Assembly (NCBI GenBank): GCA_021324445.1
Contig: JAJPJC010000463.1
Location: forward strand, 1 to 47,249
DNA length: 47,249 nucleotides
DNA from: Isosphaeraceae bacterium
Lineage (GTDB): Bacteria > Planctomycetota > Planctomycetia > Isosphaerales > Isosphaeraceae
Direction: 5' to 3'
Position numbers and translations under genes: made by a program. Numbering within the stretch: the stretch's first letter is position 1; each line of letters opens with the position of its first letter. Shown piece after piece: positions 1 to 8,490 of this stretch. The notes below the pieces were generated by a model. That model was not told the DNA's origin and searched no databases. It worked only from the letters and a program-made list of their open reading frames with translations.

Positions 1-1851
1 CTCGTCGCGGCGGGGCGGGCGAACGTCGTGCAGGTCTACGATGTCGACTCGGGGCTAGAGATCATCACGCTGGGCGGCCACAAGGACCTGATCCAGTCGT
101 TGCGGTTCAGCCCCGACGGGACGCTCCTGGCGGCCGGCAGCTACCAGATCGTGACCGTGTGGACCGTCCCTCGCGGCGGGCTGGTCCAGAGCCTGGCGGG
201 ACATTCCGGCCCGGTGCTGGCGCTGGGCGTCTCAGCCGACGGCGCCACGGCCTACTCGGGCGGCCAGGACAGGACGATCCGGGTCTGGAGCCTGGCTGAC
301 GGCAAGCTGCTGCGGACTCTGAGCCATCCAGCGCCGGTCACGGCCCTGGCGCTGCTGCCCGATGGCAAGACCGTGGTCACGGGAGGGAGCGACGGCCTGT
401 TGCGATGGCTCGACGCGGCCGACGGCCGCGGGCTCGCGGCCGGGAAAGGACACGCCGCCGCCGTGCACGGCCTGGCGGTGCTGCCAGGCTCGGCCGACGT
501 CATCCGGGTCGCGTCGGTCTCGGAGGACGGCACCGGGCGGATCTGGTCCGTGTCCAGGGCGACCGTCGAAGCCGCCGCTGGTCGGAAGTCGCCGTCCGTC
601 GAGTCGAAGGCGATTGTCCTGACCGGCCACAAGGGGCCCGTCCGGGCGGTCGGAGTCACACCCGATGGCCAGTCGATCGTCACCGGCGGCGATGATGGGA
701 CAGTCCGCATCTGGGCCGCGCGCGACGGCTCGCCCCGCGGGACGATCGCCACCGGCCACTCCGGACCGATCCTGGCCCTGGCGGTCAGTCCGGACGGCCA
801 GACCCTGCTCACGGGCTCGGCGGACCAGACGGCGCGGATCATCGCGCTGGCCCAGCGCAAGCTTCTGCATACCTTGACGGGTCATCGCGGACCGTTGCGG
901 AGCGTGGCCTTCTCGCCGCGCGGCGATCGCCTGGCGACCGCCGGGGCGGAGGGGGGCTTGAAGGTCTGGGAGATGGCCGACGGCCGGGGCATCATCGCCT
1001 TCGGCCATACACCGCCCAGCGGCACCGCGCTCCAGCCGATCGAGAAGGTCGCGTTCACCGCCGACGGGAGATTGATCTCGGCCTCCGCGGACTCCACGCT
1101 CAAGACCTGGTCGTTCGCCGGCGCCTGGACCGAGCGCCGGACGCTCGGCCCGCACGTCTTCCGGGTCCTGTCCCTGGATTTCAGCCCGGATAGCCGGCTC
1201 CTGGCCACCGGCGGCGGCGAGCCGTCGCGCTCGGGGGAAATCAAGATCTGGGAGCTTGGCAAGGGACTCCTGGGCCGCACGCTCGAATCGCTCCACTCCG
1301 ACACAGTCTTCGCGCTGCGCTTCAGTCCCGACGGAACCAAGCTGGCCTCGGGAGCCGCCGACAAGTTCGTCAAGGTCACGAACCTGGCCGACGGCACGCT
1401 GCTGCGTTCCTTCGAGGGGCACACGCACCACGTCATGGCCGTCGACTGGAAGTCGGACGGCAAGCAGCTGATCTCCGGCGGGGCGGACAACGTGCTGAAG
1501 CTCTGGGATTACGAATCCGGGGAACAGGTCCGGACGCTCCAGGCCGCCGGCAAGCAGATCACCGCCGTGCGCTGGATCCCCGGCAAGACGGAGGTCCTCG
1601 GGGCCTCGGGAGATGCCCTGGTGCGGGCCTGGAGCGCCAGCAGCGGCGGGGTCCTCCGCAGCTTCGCGGGACCGAGCGACTACGTCTTCAGCGTGGCCGC
1701 CTCAACCGATGGGTCGCGGGTCGCCGCCGGGGGCGCCGACAGCGTCCTGTTCCTCTGGAACGGCCGCAACGGCCAGGTGATCCGCAAGCTCGAGCCGCCC
1801 CCGCGCCCGCCATCGCCAGCGGGGTCGCCGCGAACCACCATCGCGAAGTGA
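1..1851 (+). CDS. WD40 repeat (beta-propeller) protein, 5' end outside window
   Basis: The reading frame is open from base 1 and already encodes a WD40 blade (LVAAG..NVVQVYD), so the true start lies upstream. The visible part holds roughly a dozen WD40 repeats of about 40 residues, each with GH near the start and an IW, VW or LW dipeptide at the end (for example IRVWS, VRIWA, LKVWE, LKLWD). This predicts one or two beta-propellers used as a protein-binding scaffold. In planctomycetes such arrays are often the C-terminal half of larger proteins carrying cytochrome c, kinase or DUF1549/1553 modules, and the missing N-terminus could contain one. No catalytic motif is visible. The C-terminal 15 residues are Pro/Arg-rich and probably disordered. 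Confidence 0.85.
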   Translation, partial: LVAAGRANVVQVYDVDSGLEIITLGGHKDLIQSLRFSPDGTLLAAGSYQIVTVWTVPRGGLVQSLAGHSGPVLALGVSADGATAYSGGQDRTIRVWSLADGKLLRTLSHPAPVTALALLPDGKTVVTGGSDGLLRWLDAADGRGLAAGKGHAAAVHGLAVLPGSADVIRVASVSEDGTGRIWSVSRATVEAAAGRKSPSVESKAIVLTGHKGPVRAVGVTPDGQSIVTGGDDGTVRIWAARDGSPRGTIATGHSGPILALAVSPDGQTLLTGSADQTARIIALAQRKLLHTLTGHRGPLRSVAFSPRGDRLATAGAEGGLKVWEMADGRGIIAFGHTPPSGTALQPIEKVAFTADGRLISASADSTLKTWSFAGAWTERRTLGPHVFRVLSLDFSPDSRLLATGGGEPSRSGEIKIWELGKGLLGRTLESLHSDTVFALRFSPDGTKLASGAADKFVKVTNLADGTLLRSFEGHTHHVMAVDWKSDGKQLISGGADNVLKLWDYESGEQVRTLQAAGKQITAVRWIPGKTEVLGASGDALVRAWSASSGGVLRSFAGPSDYVFSVAASTDGSRVAAGGADSVLFLWNGRNGQVIRKLEPPPRPPSPAGSPRTTIAK

Positions 1852-2000
1852 GTCGCACAGCTCTGGCCCACGATTTGCGTGCGGACCTCGTTCATCCGAG
1901 GCCTTGCGAACGCCACTGCGGGCGTCCCAGGCGACGCCAGCGGGATGCTTCGGGAGAATCCCTCAGAATCGCCCCGGGTACCGGGAAGAGGACCGCGACG

Positions 2001-2909
2001 ATGCCCATGCTCAGGCCTGCGGAGACGCTCGACGAGTCGACCGGTGAGTTTCCGACCGGAGACGCGGCTCCTCCGCCTCGGGTTGTCGTGACCTTCGATG
2101 GCTTGACCCACCCGGGCAAGGTCCGCGAGAACAACGAGGATCATTTCCTGGTCGCCCGGCTCTCCAAGTCGATGCACGTGTGCAAGACCAGCTTGCCGGG
2201 AGACGGCAAGACCACGCCCGCCGAGGAAGAGGGATACCTGGTGATCGTGGCCGACGGCATGGGGGGCGTCGCGGCCGGCGAACGCGCCAGCGCCCTGGCG
2301 GTCGAAAGCGTGGAGCAGTTTGTCCAGAACACGCTCAAGTGGTTCCTCCATCTTGACGGCGCGGAAGAGCACCAGCTCGTGAGCGAGCTGCGCCAGGGCC
2401 TGGAACGCGCCGATCGGACCATCATCGATCTGGCTCGAATGAATCCGGCGCTGCACGGGATGGGCACCACCCTGACGATGGCCTACAGCGTCGGCACCGA
2501 CCTGTTCATCGTCCATGCCGGCGACTCGCGCGCCTACCTGTTCCGCGACGGCGAGCTCGAGCAGTTGACCACCGACCATACGCTCGTCCAGGCCCTGGTC
2601 GACGGCGGCGCGATCTCGCCCGCGGATGCCAGGCGGCACCCGCGGCGCCATGTCGTGACCAATGTCATCGGCGGTCCCAGCCCGGGCGTCGACGTCGAGA
2701 TCCACAAGCTGGTCCTCCGCGACGGCGATGTCCTGCTGATTTGCACCGACGGCCTGACCGAGCCGGTCAACGACGCCGCGATCGCCGAGGTCCTGACCCA
2801 GCACCGCAATCCCCACGACGCCTGTAACCGACTGGTGGAACGCGCCCTCAGCGGGGGTGGGCCCGACAATGTGACCGCCGCTGTTCTCCGATACCAGGTC
2901 GATCTGTAG
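2001..2909 (+). CDS. PP2C-family serine/threonine protein phosphatase
   Basis: A cytosolic metal-dependent phosphatase of 302 residues, the usual size of bacterial Stp/PrpC enzymes. All the metal-binding motifs are present: RENNEDHF near residue 45, VADGMGG, HAGDSRAYL, CTDGL and the terminal GPDNVTA. The frame is open further upstream, but the ATG at 2001 has a GGAAGAGG ribosome-binding site at good distance and begins just ahead of the domain, so I start there. The first 30 residues are Pro/Glu-rich and outside the domain. These enzymes usually counteract Hanks-type Ser/Thr kinases. No kinase is encoded in the window, so its partner must be elsewhere. A terminator-like hairpin follows at once. 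Confidence 0.9.
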   Translation: MPMLRPAETLDESTGEFPTGDAAPPPRVVVTFDGLTHPGKVRENNEDHFLVARLSKSMHVCKTSLPGDGKTTPAEEEGYLVIVADGMGGVAAGERASALAVESVEQFVQNTLKWFLHLDGAEEHQLVSELRQGLERADRTIIDLARMNPALHGMGTTLTMAYSVGTDLFIVHAGDSRAYLFRDGELEQLTTDHTLVQALVDGGAISPADARRHPRRHVVTNVIGGPSPGVDVEIHKLVLRDGDVLLICTDGLTEPVNDAAIAEVLTQHRNPHDACNRLVERALSGGGPDNVTAAVLRYQVDL

Positions 2910-2916
2910 GATCCGA

Positions 2917-2958
2917 CCCCAACCGCCATGGCTCCCGGTGATGCGGCCTTGGGGTTTT
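2917..2958 (+). terminator. Probable Rho-independent terminator after the phosphatase gene
   Basis: CCCCAACCGC at 2917 pairs, with a small bulge, with GCGG..TTGGGG at 2943-2954, and TTTT follows directly. It begins 8 bases after the phosphatase stop codon. Confidence 0.55.
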
Positions 2959-3038
2959 CCCGGGGATTTTGGAACCGCCGGCTCCTGCCGTTACCTTACT
3001 GATATCGCGAGCAACGGCAGGCCGGCGGAGCGCGACTC

Positions 3039-4040
3039 GTGGCGATGGGTAAGGACCGGGCGGTCTTCAGGCAGCTTCGCACGCTCTTCAGCGTCGGGAC
3101 GATCCGCGAGCTGACCGACGGCCAGCTCCTGGAGCGGTTCGCGACCGGCCGGGGTGAGGCTGCCGAGCTGGCCACGACCAGAGTCGCCGTTCAATGGGTT
3201 GCCGTCCGATCGATCCTCCGCGGGTCGGCCGCGACGCTCGCCCAGGAGGTCCTCAGATCCATGGCCCAGACAGGATGGTGGAAAGTCGCTTCAGTCCTGC
3301 TCGTCGCCGGCGCAACGGCCTCCGGCGTCAACGTGCTCGCTCAGAAGGGGACCTCGGGTGTCGAGCCCCGACCCGGAGCCAACCCCCAGGCCGCCCGCGC
3401 CGACGACCCGCCGGTCCATGAAGTGAAAGCGGGCAAACTCGCGGCCACCGTCCGCGAGCGGGGTTCCCTGGAGGTCTCCCGGGTCGAGACCGTCTCCTGC
3501 CAGGTCGAGGGTGGTTCGACCATCATCAAGATCGTCCCCGACGGGACGCTGGTGAAGAAAGGCGCGCTCGTCTGCGAGCTCGACTCATCTGGACTGAAGG
3601 ACCAGCTCATCAACCAGACGGTCGTCAGGAAGCGCGCCGAGGCCGCCTACCAGAACGCCAAGCTCGCCCGCGAGGTCGCCGAGATCGCCGTCGTCGAATA
3701 TGACCAGGGGATCTACCCGCAAGATCAGGAGACCCTGCGAGATCAGATCGCCACCGCCCAGTCGGCCGTCCAGAGGGCCGAGGCCCGACTGCACCGCGTC
3801 GGCGCCGCTCTCCAGCGGTTGAACGACGTGATGCGCGGCCGACGAGAGGCCGCCACACCCGTGGACATCGTGGCCGAGCTCGATGTCGGGGACCGCCTCG
3901 AGGCGGCCGAGGAGGCCATCGACCGCGAGCGAAAGGCGCTCGAGCTGGCCCAGAACAAGCTCCAGGTCCTGGAGAAGTACACCCATGCCAAGACGCTCAA
4001 GGATGAGCCGCCGCCGGGCCGCCACAAGTTGTTTGAGCGA
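3039..4040 (+). pseudogene. Remnant of a sigma-70/HlyD-type fusion gene, internally deleted and cut short
   Basis: Residues 1-45 (RQLRTLF..GTIRELTDGQLLERF) match the extreme N-terminus of planctomycete ECF sigma factors. The conserved sigma region that should follow is missing: the sequence jumps straight to the linker and transmembrane segment (WWKVASVLLVAGATASGV) and then to a HlyD-like part with a lipoyl-like domain (VKKGALVCELDSSGLKDQ) and a coiled coil of about 100 residues. Family resemblance stops near 4005, soon after EKYTHAKTLKD. Beyond this the frame reads through the rnpB promoter and into rnpB as far as 4253, which cannot be functional protein. The second half of the barrel-sandwich fold is absent. 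A short adhesin-like product cannot be excluded, but an in-frame deletion plus 3' truncation is the simplest reading. Confidence 0.65.
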
Positions 4041-4057
4041 ACCCCATCCCCTATAAT
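4029..4057 (+). promoter_or_regulatory. Sigma-70 promoter for rnpB
   Basis: TTGTTT at 4029-4034 and a perfect TATAAT at 4052-4057 are separated by 17 bases. Transcription would start near 4064, a few bases before the P1 stem of rnpB. The promoter lies inside the decayed end of the preceding fusion gene. Confidence 0.7.
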
Positions 4058-4063
4058 ACGGTC

Positions 4064-4632
4064 AGAGTGCGTGGCGGGCGCGATGATCGCCGCGGCGCCT
4101 GGCCTCGAGCTGCCGGGCCGGGAGGGAGACCGACCGGCGCGTCGGCTTGGGTCCGGGGACGTGCCACGGAGGAAAGTCCGGGCTCCTCAGGGCGCGATGG
4201 TGGGTAACGCCCACCGTCCGGGTCCGGTCCGTTCCGGCGGACCGACCGGATAGGGACAGTGCCACAGAAAACAAACCGCCTCGGCCCCGGCGCTTCACCG
4301 CGTCGGGACCGCGGTAAGGGTGAAACGGCGAGGTAAGAGCTCACCAGCAGGCCGGGTGACCGGCCTGGCTCGGCAAACCCCATCGGGAGCAAGACCAAAT
4401 AGGGGGGCAGAGCGGAGACGGTTCGACGGAGTGCCACGGGTCCAACCAACCCGTCCACTTCGCCGCGGCCGCCGCTCACGGATCGGCCCGATCCGTCATG
4501 ACTCCCGGGTAGGTCGCTCGAGGCGCCGGGCAACCGGCGTCCCAGATAAATGATCATCCGAGGCTTGGACCGGGCGCGCATGCATCCGGTCAGGGTCCCG
4601 ACAGAACCCGGCTTACGATGCCCGCCACGAAC
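4064..4632 (+). ncRNA. rnpB: RNase P RNA, bacterial type A
   Basis: This is the catalytic RNA that matures tRNA 5' ends. The universally conserved segments occur in order: GAGGAAAGTCCGGGCTCC at 4169-4186, GGGTAACGCCC just after 4200, AGGGACAGTGCCACAGAAA at 4253, GGTAAGGGTGAAACGG at 4313, GGCAAACCCC..GGAGCAAGACC near 4372, CAGATAAATGATCATCC near 4543, and ACAGAACCCGGCTTACG at 4601-4617, which supplies the 3' half of P4. The ends are fixed by a perfect 10-bp P1 stem, 4070-4079 with 4620-4629. At about 565 nucleotides it is well above the usual 350-450. The extra length is mainly between 4260 and 4310 and between 4420 and 4540, consistent with enlarged peripheral stems. The protein subunit gene rnpA is not in the window. 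Confidence 0.95.
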
Positions 4633-4644
4633 TTCTTGGCTCTC

Positions 4645-4704
4645 GTAGGGTGGGTGAAACCCACCGAAACCCTCGTGCATCCTGGTGGGTTTCACCCACC
4701 CTAC
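4645..4704. repeat. REP-like hairpin doublet (GTAGG-GTGGGT family)
   Basis: The 21-base arms 4645-4665 and 4684-4704 are perfect inverted repeats. Each arm is itself a small hairpin (GGTGGGT-gaa-ACCCACC) with GTAGG at its foot. It lies between the end of rnpB and the end of the convergent rbsD-like gene. A near-identical copy is at 16923-16997. Confidence 0.75.
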
Positions 4705-4778
4705 ACCCCATCATCGATGGCGCCCAGCCGAGCCCGGACCCACCGGTCTTGCTCGGTAAACCCTTCGCCAGCATTCAC

Positions 4779-5174
4779 TTAGAACGCACTCCCCGCCACG
4801 ATCCGGACGCTGGCATAGGGGCTGAATTCGGCCGAGCGAATAATCCCCTTGACGTCCAGCGCCTGTTCCTTGAATTCGTGGAAGGGCACCTCGTCGACGT
4901 CGGTGTCGCCCACGATCTTGAGGATCTCCTGATAGATGCGCGGGCTATGGTCCTTGATCTCGGCGGGGATGGCGATGGCGTCGATGACCAGCTCCTCGGT
5001 GACGGCGCGGAGGACGTCGAGCAGGCGGGGAATCCCGGGCGTGAGCGTCAAGTCGATCACGTGGCCGTCGGTCGGCAGGGGGTAGGCCGCATCGACGATG
5101 AGCAGTTCGTCGGATTGCCCGAGCTCGGCCAAGAGGGAGCAGATCGCCGGGTTGAGGATACCGCCCTTTTTCAT
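4779..5174 (-). CDS. RbsD/FucU-family sugar mutarotase (D-ribose pyranase-like)
   Basis: A cytosolic protein of 131 residues, the family's usual length. Such enzymes interconvert pyranose and furanose (RbsD) or the anomers of fucose (FucU). It starts MKKGGILNP, the canonical RbsD N-terminus, and keeps Asp28 (LLIVDAA), LTPGIP near 45, His99 and the C-terminal RSAEFSPYA with Tyr120. The frame extends upstream, but the ATG at 5174 has a GAAGGA site and matches the family start. Oddly, the catalytic His20 of the GHTD motif is Gln (GQSD), so activity or substrate may be altered. RbsD fits the alignment better than FucU, although a mutarotase feeding fucose to the microcompartment pathway encoded 31 kb away would make sense. 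Confidence 0.85.
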   Translation of the reverse strand: MKKGGILNPAICSLLAELGQSDELLIVDAAYPLPTDGHVIDLTLTPGIPRLLDVLRAVTEELVIDAIAIPAEIKDHSPRIYQEILKIVGDTDVDEVPFHEFKEQALDVKGIIRSAEFSPYASVRIVAGSAF

Positions 5175-5475
5175 CGGACTGATCCTTCGCGAACGAGCCC
5201 GGCAGCGCGTCGGCCAGCAACAGGCCAGGCCCGTGGGTGAACCCGTTGGGTCGGGCCGCGAGAGACGTTTCCGCTCCGCGTCCGGTCGGCGCTGCCGGGG
5301 ATCGGGGTTGCGGGTTCCTGGACTTGATCGAGTATAACGATTTTCGTGGTTCCGCTCCACCCAATCGTCGGCGGGCGGATGCGAACGGACCGATCCCGAC
5401 GACGCAGGCTCGGGAGAGTCCATTTCCACCCCCAGCCGTTCGTGCTGGATCCGGCCGCAGCGACTCCACGACGGA

Positions 5476-6405
5476 TCAACGGCGATCCGCGGTCGCAGCC
5501 GAACCGGCCCTTGGGAGGGTGCCGTTCTCAAGGTACCACATCTTGTCGGGTCCTCGGACCAGCGCAAGCTGCGCCGGCAGGGAGGCGATCGGTCCGTCCT
5601 GGCGGCGGCCGCGGATGAAGATCTTCAGCGTGAAGTGGACCTCGACCCGAGACTGGCCCGCGCTCTTGTCCCCGTGATAATCGGCGACTTCGAAGACCAG
5701 CGGAGTCATTGGCCCGGCCTGGCTCCCCTTGAGCGCCTGAATGCGCTCGATCCAGTAGGCCTTGAAGCCCTCGAACGACCCGTAAGCGGCCGTGATCCGG
5801 CCCGCGGTGCTGAGCAGGAGCCACATCCTGCGGTAGTGGGGGACATGATGCGACAGTGCGGCGTAGAAGTCGCGGACCGCCTGCTCGGGGGTGATCCGGA
5901 CGGGGCGCTCCAGCGTGATCAGGATCGGGTAGGACAGGACCACCGCAACCGCTCCTCCGATGAGGAAGGCGAAGAAGCCGATCGCGTAGAGTTCATTGCC
6001 CCAGGTGAAATACAGCACCAACAAAACGGCCAAGAGCCAGGCGGCCAGGACCAGGAGCGTCGGTCCCCATTCGGCCTGGCGGGACCAGACCTCCTCGACG
6101 AGGACCTCCGGCTCCCGCCGGGAACGGTCCTCCGCCCGTCGGGCCGGGGCCTCTCGGGGCCGCGCCGGCGCGGCCTTCGGGGCCGAGGCGGTCTCGGGAG
6201 CCGCGCTCGTGCTCGCCGGCGCCCCCTCGTCCGAGCCGGGGCTGTCGACCAGGTCGAAGACGTCGCCCGAGCCGGACGGGAGCACGGGGCTCGCCTCCGC
6301 CTGGGCCGATGGCTGCGCAGGATCGTCCTGGAACAGCCCATCCGCGGCGGCGATCTCCGGATCCGACTTGTGCGCCGCGCCACCCGGCGGATTCTGCTGT
6401 ACCAT
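5476..6405 (-). CDS. Planctomycete membrane protein of unknown function
   Basis: A 309-residue protein that I do not recognise as a named family. Residues 1-105 are Ala/Pro/Glu-rich and probably disordered. Two transmembrane helices follow at about 114-135 and 139-163. A C-terminal soluble domain of about 140 residues begins with RPVRITPEQAVRDFYAALSHHVP, which resembles the opening of NTF2/SnoaL-like folds, and ends with a beta-rich part (VEVHFTLKIFI, MWYLENG). The ATG at 6405 has a strong GGAGGAGGA site. The 300 bases between its stop and the rbsD-like gene contain no credible gene. The only sign of a promoter there is a TATACT hexamer (minus strand, 5336-5331) that could serve rbsD. Confidence 0.7.
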   Translation of the reverse strand: MVQQNPPGGAAHKSDPEIAAADGLFQDDPAQPSAQAEASPVLPSGSGDVFDLVDSPGSDEGAPASTSAAPETASAPKAAPARPREAPARRAEDRSRREPEVLVEEVWSRQAEWGPTLLVLAAWLLAVLLVLYFTWGNELYAIGFFAFLIGGAVAVVLSYPILITLERPVRITPEQAVRDFYAALSHHVPHYRRMWLLLSTAGRITAAYGSFEGFKAYWIERIQALKGSQAGPMTPLVFEVADYHGDKSAGQSRVEVHFTLKIFIRGRRQDGPIASLPAQLALVRGPDKMWYLENGTLPRAGSAATADRR

Positions 6406-6520
6406 GGGGATCCTCCTCCGCGGGCTCGCGGAACCTCCTCGGATTGGTCGCAAACCCTGATTGTATCGCGCCGACAGCCCCAGTGCGACCGTGGGCCGGC
6501 AGCCGGTGCGCCCCCTGGCG

Positions 6521-7294
6521 TCAGCCCAGGTACCCGCCATCCACCTCCAGCACGTGTCCCGTGATGTAGCTGGCCAGCGGGGAGCAGAGGAAGAGGACCG
6601 CCTCGGCGACCTCCTGGGGCCGTCCCAGCCGCTGCAAGGCGATGGACGGGAGCAGTCGGTCCCGCGCCGCGTCGCTGAACTGGGCGGTCAGGGGTGTGTC
6701 GATCACACCCGGCGCGACCGCGTTGACGCGGATCGACCGCCGGGCGCATTCCCGCGCCAGGACGCGCGTCAGCGCCTGGACTCCCGCCTTGGCGGCCGCG
6801 TAATTCGACTGACCATGGAACCCCATCTTCGCCGCGAGACTCCCCAGCGAGACGATCGAGCCTCCGTTGCGGAGGATCTCCAGCCCGAACTTGCAACAGT
6901 AGAAGACTCCACTCAGGTCGACCTCGAGTACCGAGCGCCACTCCTCCAGCGTCATCTTGGCGATCGTGCGGTCGCGGAGGATCCCCGCATTGTTCACCAG
7001 GATATCGAGGCCGCCCCATTCCTGGCGGATGCTCTGCATCATCGCCTGGACCGCGGCCGGATCGCTCACATCGGCCACCCGGACGATCGCGCTGTGGGCG
7101 CGCAGCGCCAGCAGCTCATCGAGCAGGGCCAGTGCGTCCTCGTGCGTCTGGCCTCCGGAGAGGTCCGGGTGATTCAGGACCACCCGCGCGCCGGCCCGAT
7201 GCAGCACGCGGGCGGTCTCGGCGCCGATCCCCTGCGAGGATCCAGTCACCAACGCGGTCCGTCCCGAGAGATCGATGGTGATGCTCATCGTCAT
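6521..7294 (-). CDS. SDR-family oxidoreductase, FabG-like
   Basis: A 257-residue classical short-chain dehydrogenase with the cofactor loop TGSSQGIG at 17-24, the NNAG motif near 100, a catalytic Ser at 148 or 151 and the Y164-x3-K168 pair. The C-terminus ends in ITGHVLEVDGGYLG as in 3-oxoacyl-ACP reductases. The loop Arg (AGARVVLNHPD) does not settle NADPH against NADH. Whether it acts in fatty-acid synthesis or on another hydroxy compound cannot be told, since no acyl carrier or other FAS gene is adjacent. The start at 7294 lies 13 bases after the stop of the upstream ATPase gene, so the two probably share a transcript. ATG 7288 is an alternative start. Confidence 0.85.
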   Translation of the reverse strand: MTMSITIDLSGRTALVTGSSQGIGAETARVLHRAGARVVLNHPDLSGGQTHEDALALLDELLALRAHSAIVRVADVSDPAAVQAMMQSIRQEWGGLDILVNNAGILRDRTIAKMTLEEWRSVLEVDLSGVFYCCKFGLEILRNGGSIVSLGSLAAKMGFHGQSNYAAAKAGVQALTRVLARECARRSIRVNAVAPGVIDTPLTAQFSDAARDRLLPSIALQRLGRPQEVAEAVLFLCSPLASYITGHVLEVDGGYLG

Positions 7295-7307
7295 GGGGTC
7301 CCGTCGT

Positions 7308-8189
7308 TCAGCCGAAGACCACGCCTTGCTCGGTGATCCGGTAGGGGAGGATCTCCTCACCGCAGGCACTGCCGCGATGCTTGGCCACCGCCAGGGCCCG
7401 GCCCAGCCGGCCGTTATGACGCGTCCGCCCCATCAAGATGATCGTGTTGGCATTGGCGAAGATGTCGCCCGGGCTGATCGGCTGGGCCAGGAGCTCCTCG
7501 AGCATGGTCTGGGGTGTCGTATAGAGATAAAGGCAGCCGATGCGCTCGTGGTCGTAACGGTGCCGTTTCACCGCGTCTTCAAACGCGCGGTACTTTTCCC
7601 GGAAATACTCCCGGGCGGCCCATTCATCCTCCTTGCGCAGGACGTGGTGATACACATATTCGAAGAACTCGAACTGGATCGAGTCGCTGAACCGCTCGGC
7701 CGGCTCCAGGCCGTCGAAGACCACCCGGCGGCAGCCCCGCGCGAACTGTTGATAGAAGAAGCCGACCGCGCAGCGGAAAACCCGGGCCAGGTCGCTCTTC
7801 CATTCGTGCCACTGATCGGCCTCGAGGTCGTTGCGGGTGACGCGCCTCCCGGCGCGGTCGATCGGGTGGAAGTACTCGCCGATCGGCCGGGTGAAATCCC
7901 AGGCGCGCTCCAGGTCGGGCCGGTTCGTCAGCGGGTACTCGTCCAGGTCCCAGTCGAAGAGCCGCGAGGCATACTCGGCGTGGTTCTGCGAATCCCCCCG
8001 GCTGGTCAGATCGCAGATGACCCCGCGCCGGCCTTCGCCCCCCTGGCCGGCGTGAGCCCAGCGCAAGCCGAGCTGGGTCTTGCCGACACCCGTCGCACCG
8101 GCCAGGACGGTCAGCGTCCCCGGGAGGAGGCCTCCCCCCAGCTCCCGGTCGAGCTCTTCCAAACCAAACGCATGTCGAGCCAGAGACAT
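7308..8189 (-). CDS. KaiC/RadA-like RecA-fold ATPase
   Basis: A 293-residue single-domain ATPase. It opens with FGLEELDRELGGGLLPGTLTVLAG, the typical KaiC/RAD55 entry, followed by Walker A GATGVGKT at 31-38 and a Walker B-like strand RRVVFDGLE near 160. A second KaiC domain, a zinc finger and the RadA KNRFG motif are all absent, so this is not the DNA-repair RadA. The central part is rich in Arg, Asp and aromatic residues and unlike circadian KaiC. Role unknown; in other genomes such proteins act in signalling or DNA handling. The ATG at 8189 aligns with the family start and has a GAGAG site; the longer frame upstream has no support. Confidence 0.75.
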   Translation of the reverse strand: MSLARHAFGLEELDRELGGGLLPGTLTVLAGATGVGKTQLGLRWAHAGQGGEGRRGVICDLTSRGDSQNHAEYASRLFDWDLDEYPLTNRPDLERAWDFTRPIGEYFHPIDRAGRRVTRNDLEADQWHEWKSDLARVFRCAVGFFYQQFARGCRRVVFDGLEPAERFSDSIQFEFFEYVYHHVLRKEDEWAAREYFREKYRAFEDAVKRHRYDHERIGCLYLYTTPQTMLEELLAQPISPGDIFANANTIILMGRTRHNGRLGRALAVAKHRGSACGEEILPYRITEQGVVFG

Positions 8190-8490
8190 TCGACTCTCGG
8201 AACTGGAACCATGGTTGGTGGTCAGCGGAAACCGGAGGGAATCAGGCGGTTGGGATCGTCCGGCCACCCGCCACGCGCCACCCGCACCCATTGTGGTTCG
8301 GCCGCTTGGGTCGCGGCAAGAGCCGACGGGACCACTTTCGCGGTCCCAGTGAAGTTGTCCGGCTCGATCTGCCGACTTATGCCGTAGAATCCGCACGATC
8401 CGGCGATTCGTGCAATCCGGTGCCGGGCCACGCCAGATCGGACCCAGGTGTGGCGGGCCCGACGGATAATGTAAGCCGTGAGGGGGTAGG
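8190..8490. other. Divergent intergenic region
   Basis: About 300 bases between the ATPase gene (minus) and the secretin gene (plus). No convincing gene is present. A possible -10 hexamer TAGAAT at 8385-8390 faces the secretin gene but has no good -35 at the right distance. Confidence 0.5.

Noticed and set aside
4051..4695. 214-codon frame on the minus strand
   Set aside because: Lies over rnpB and the REP doublet; structured RNA explains the region.
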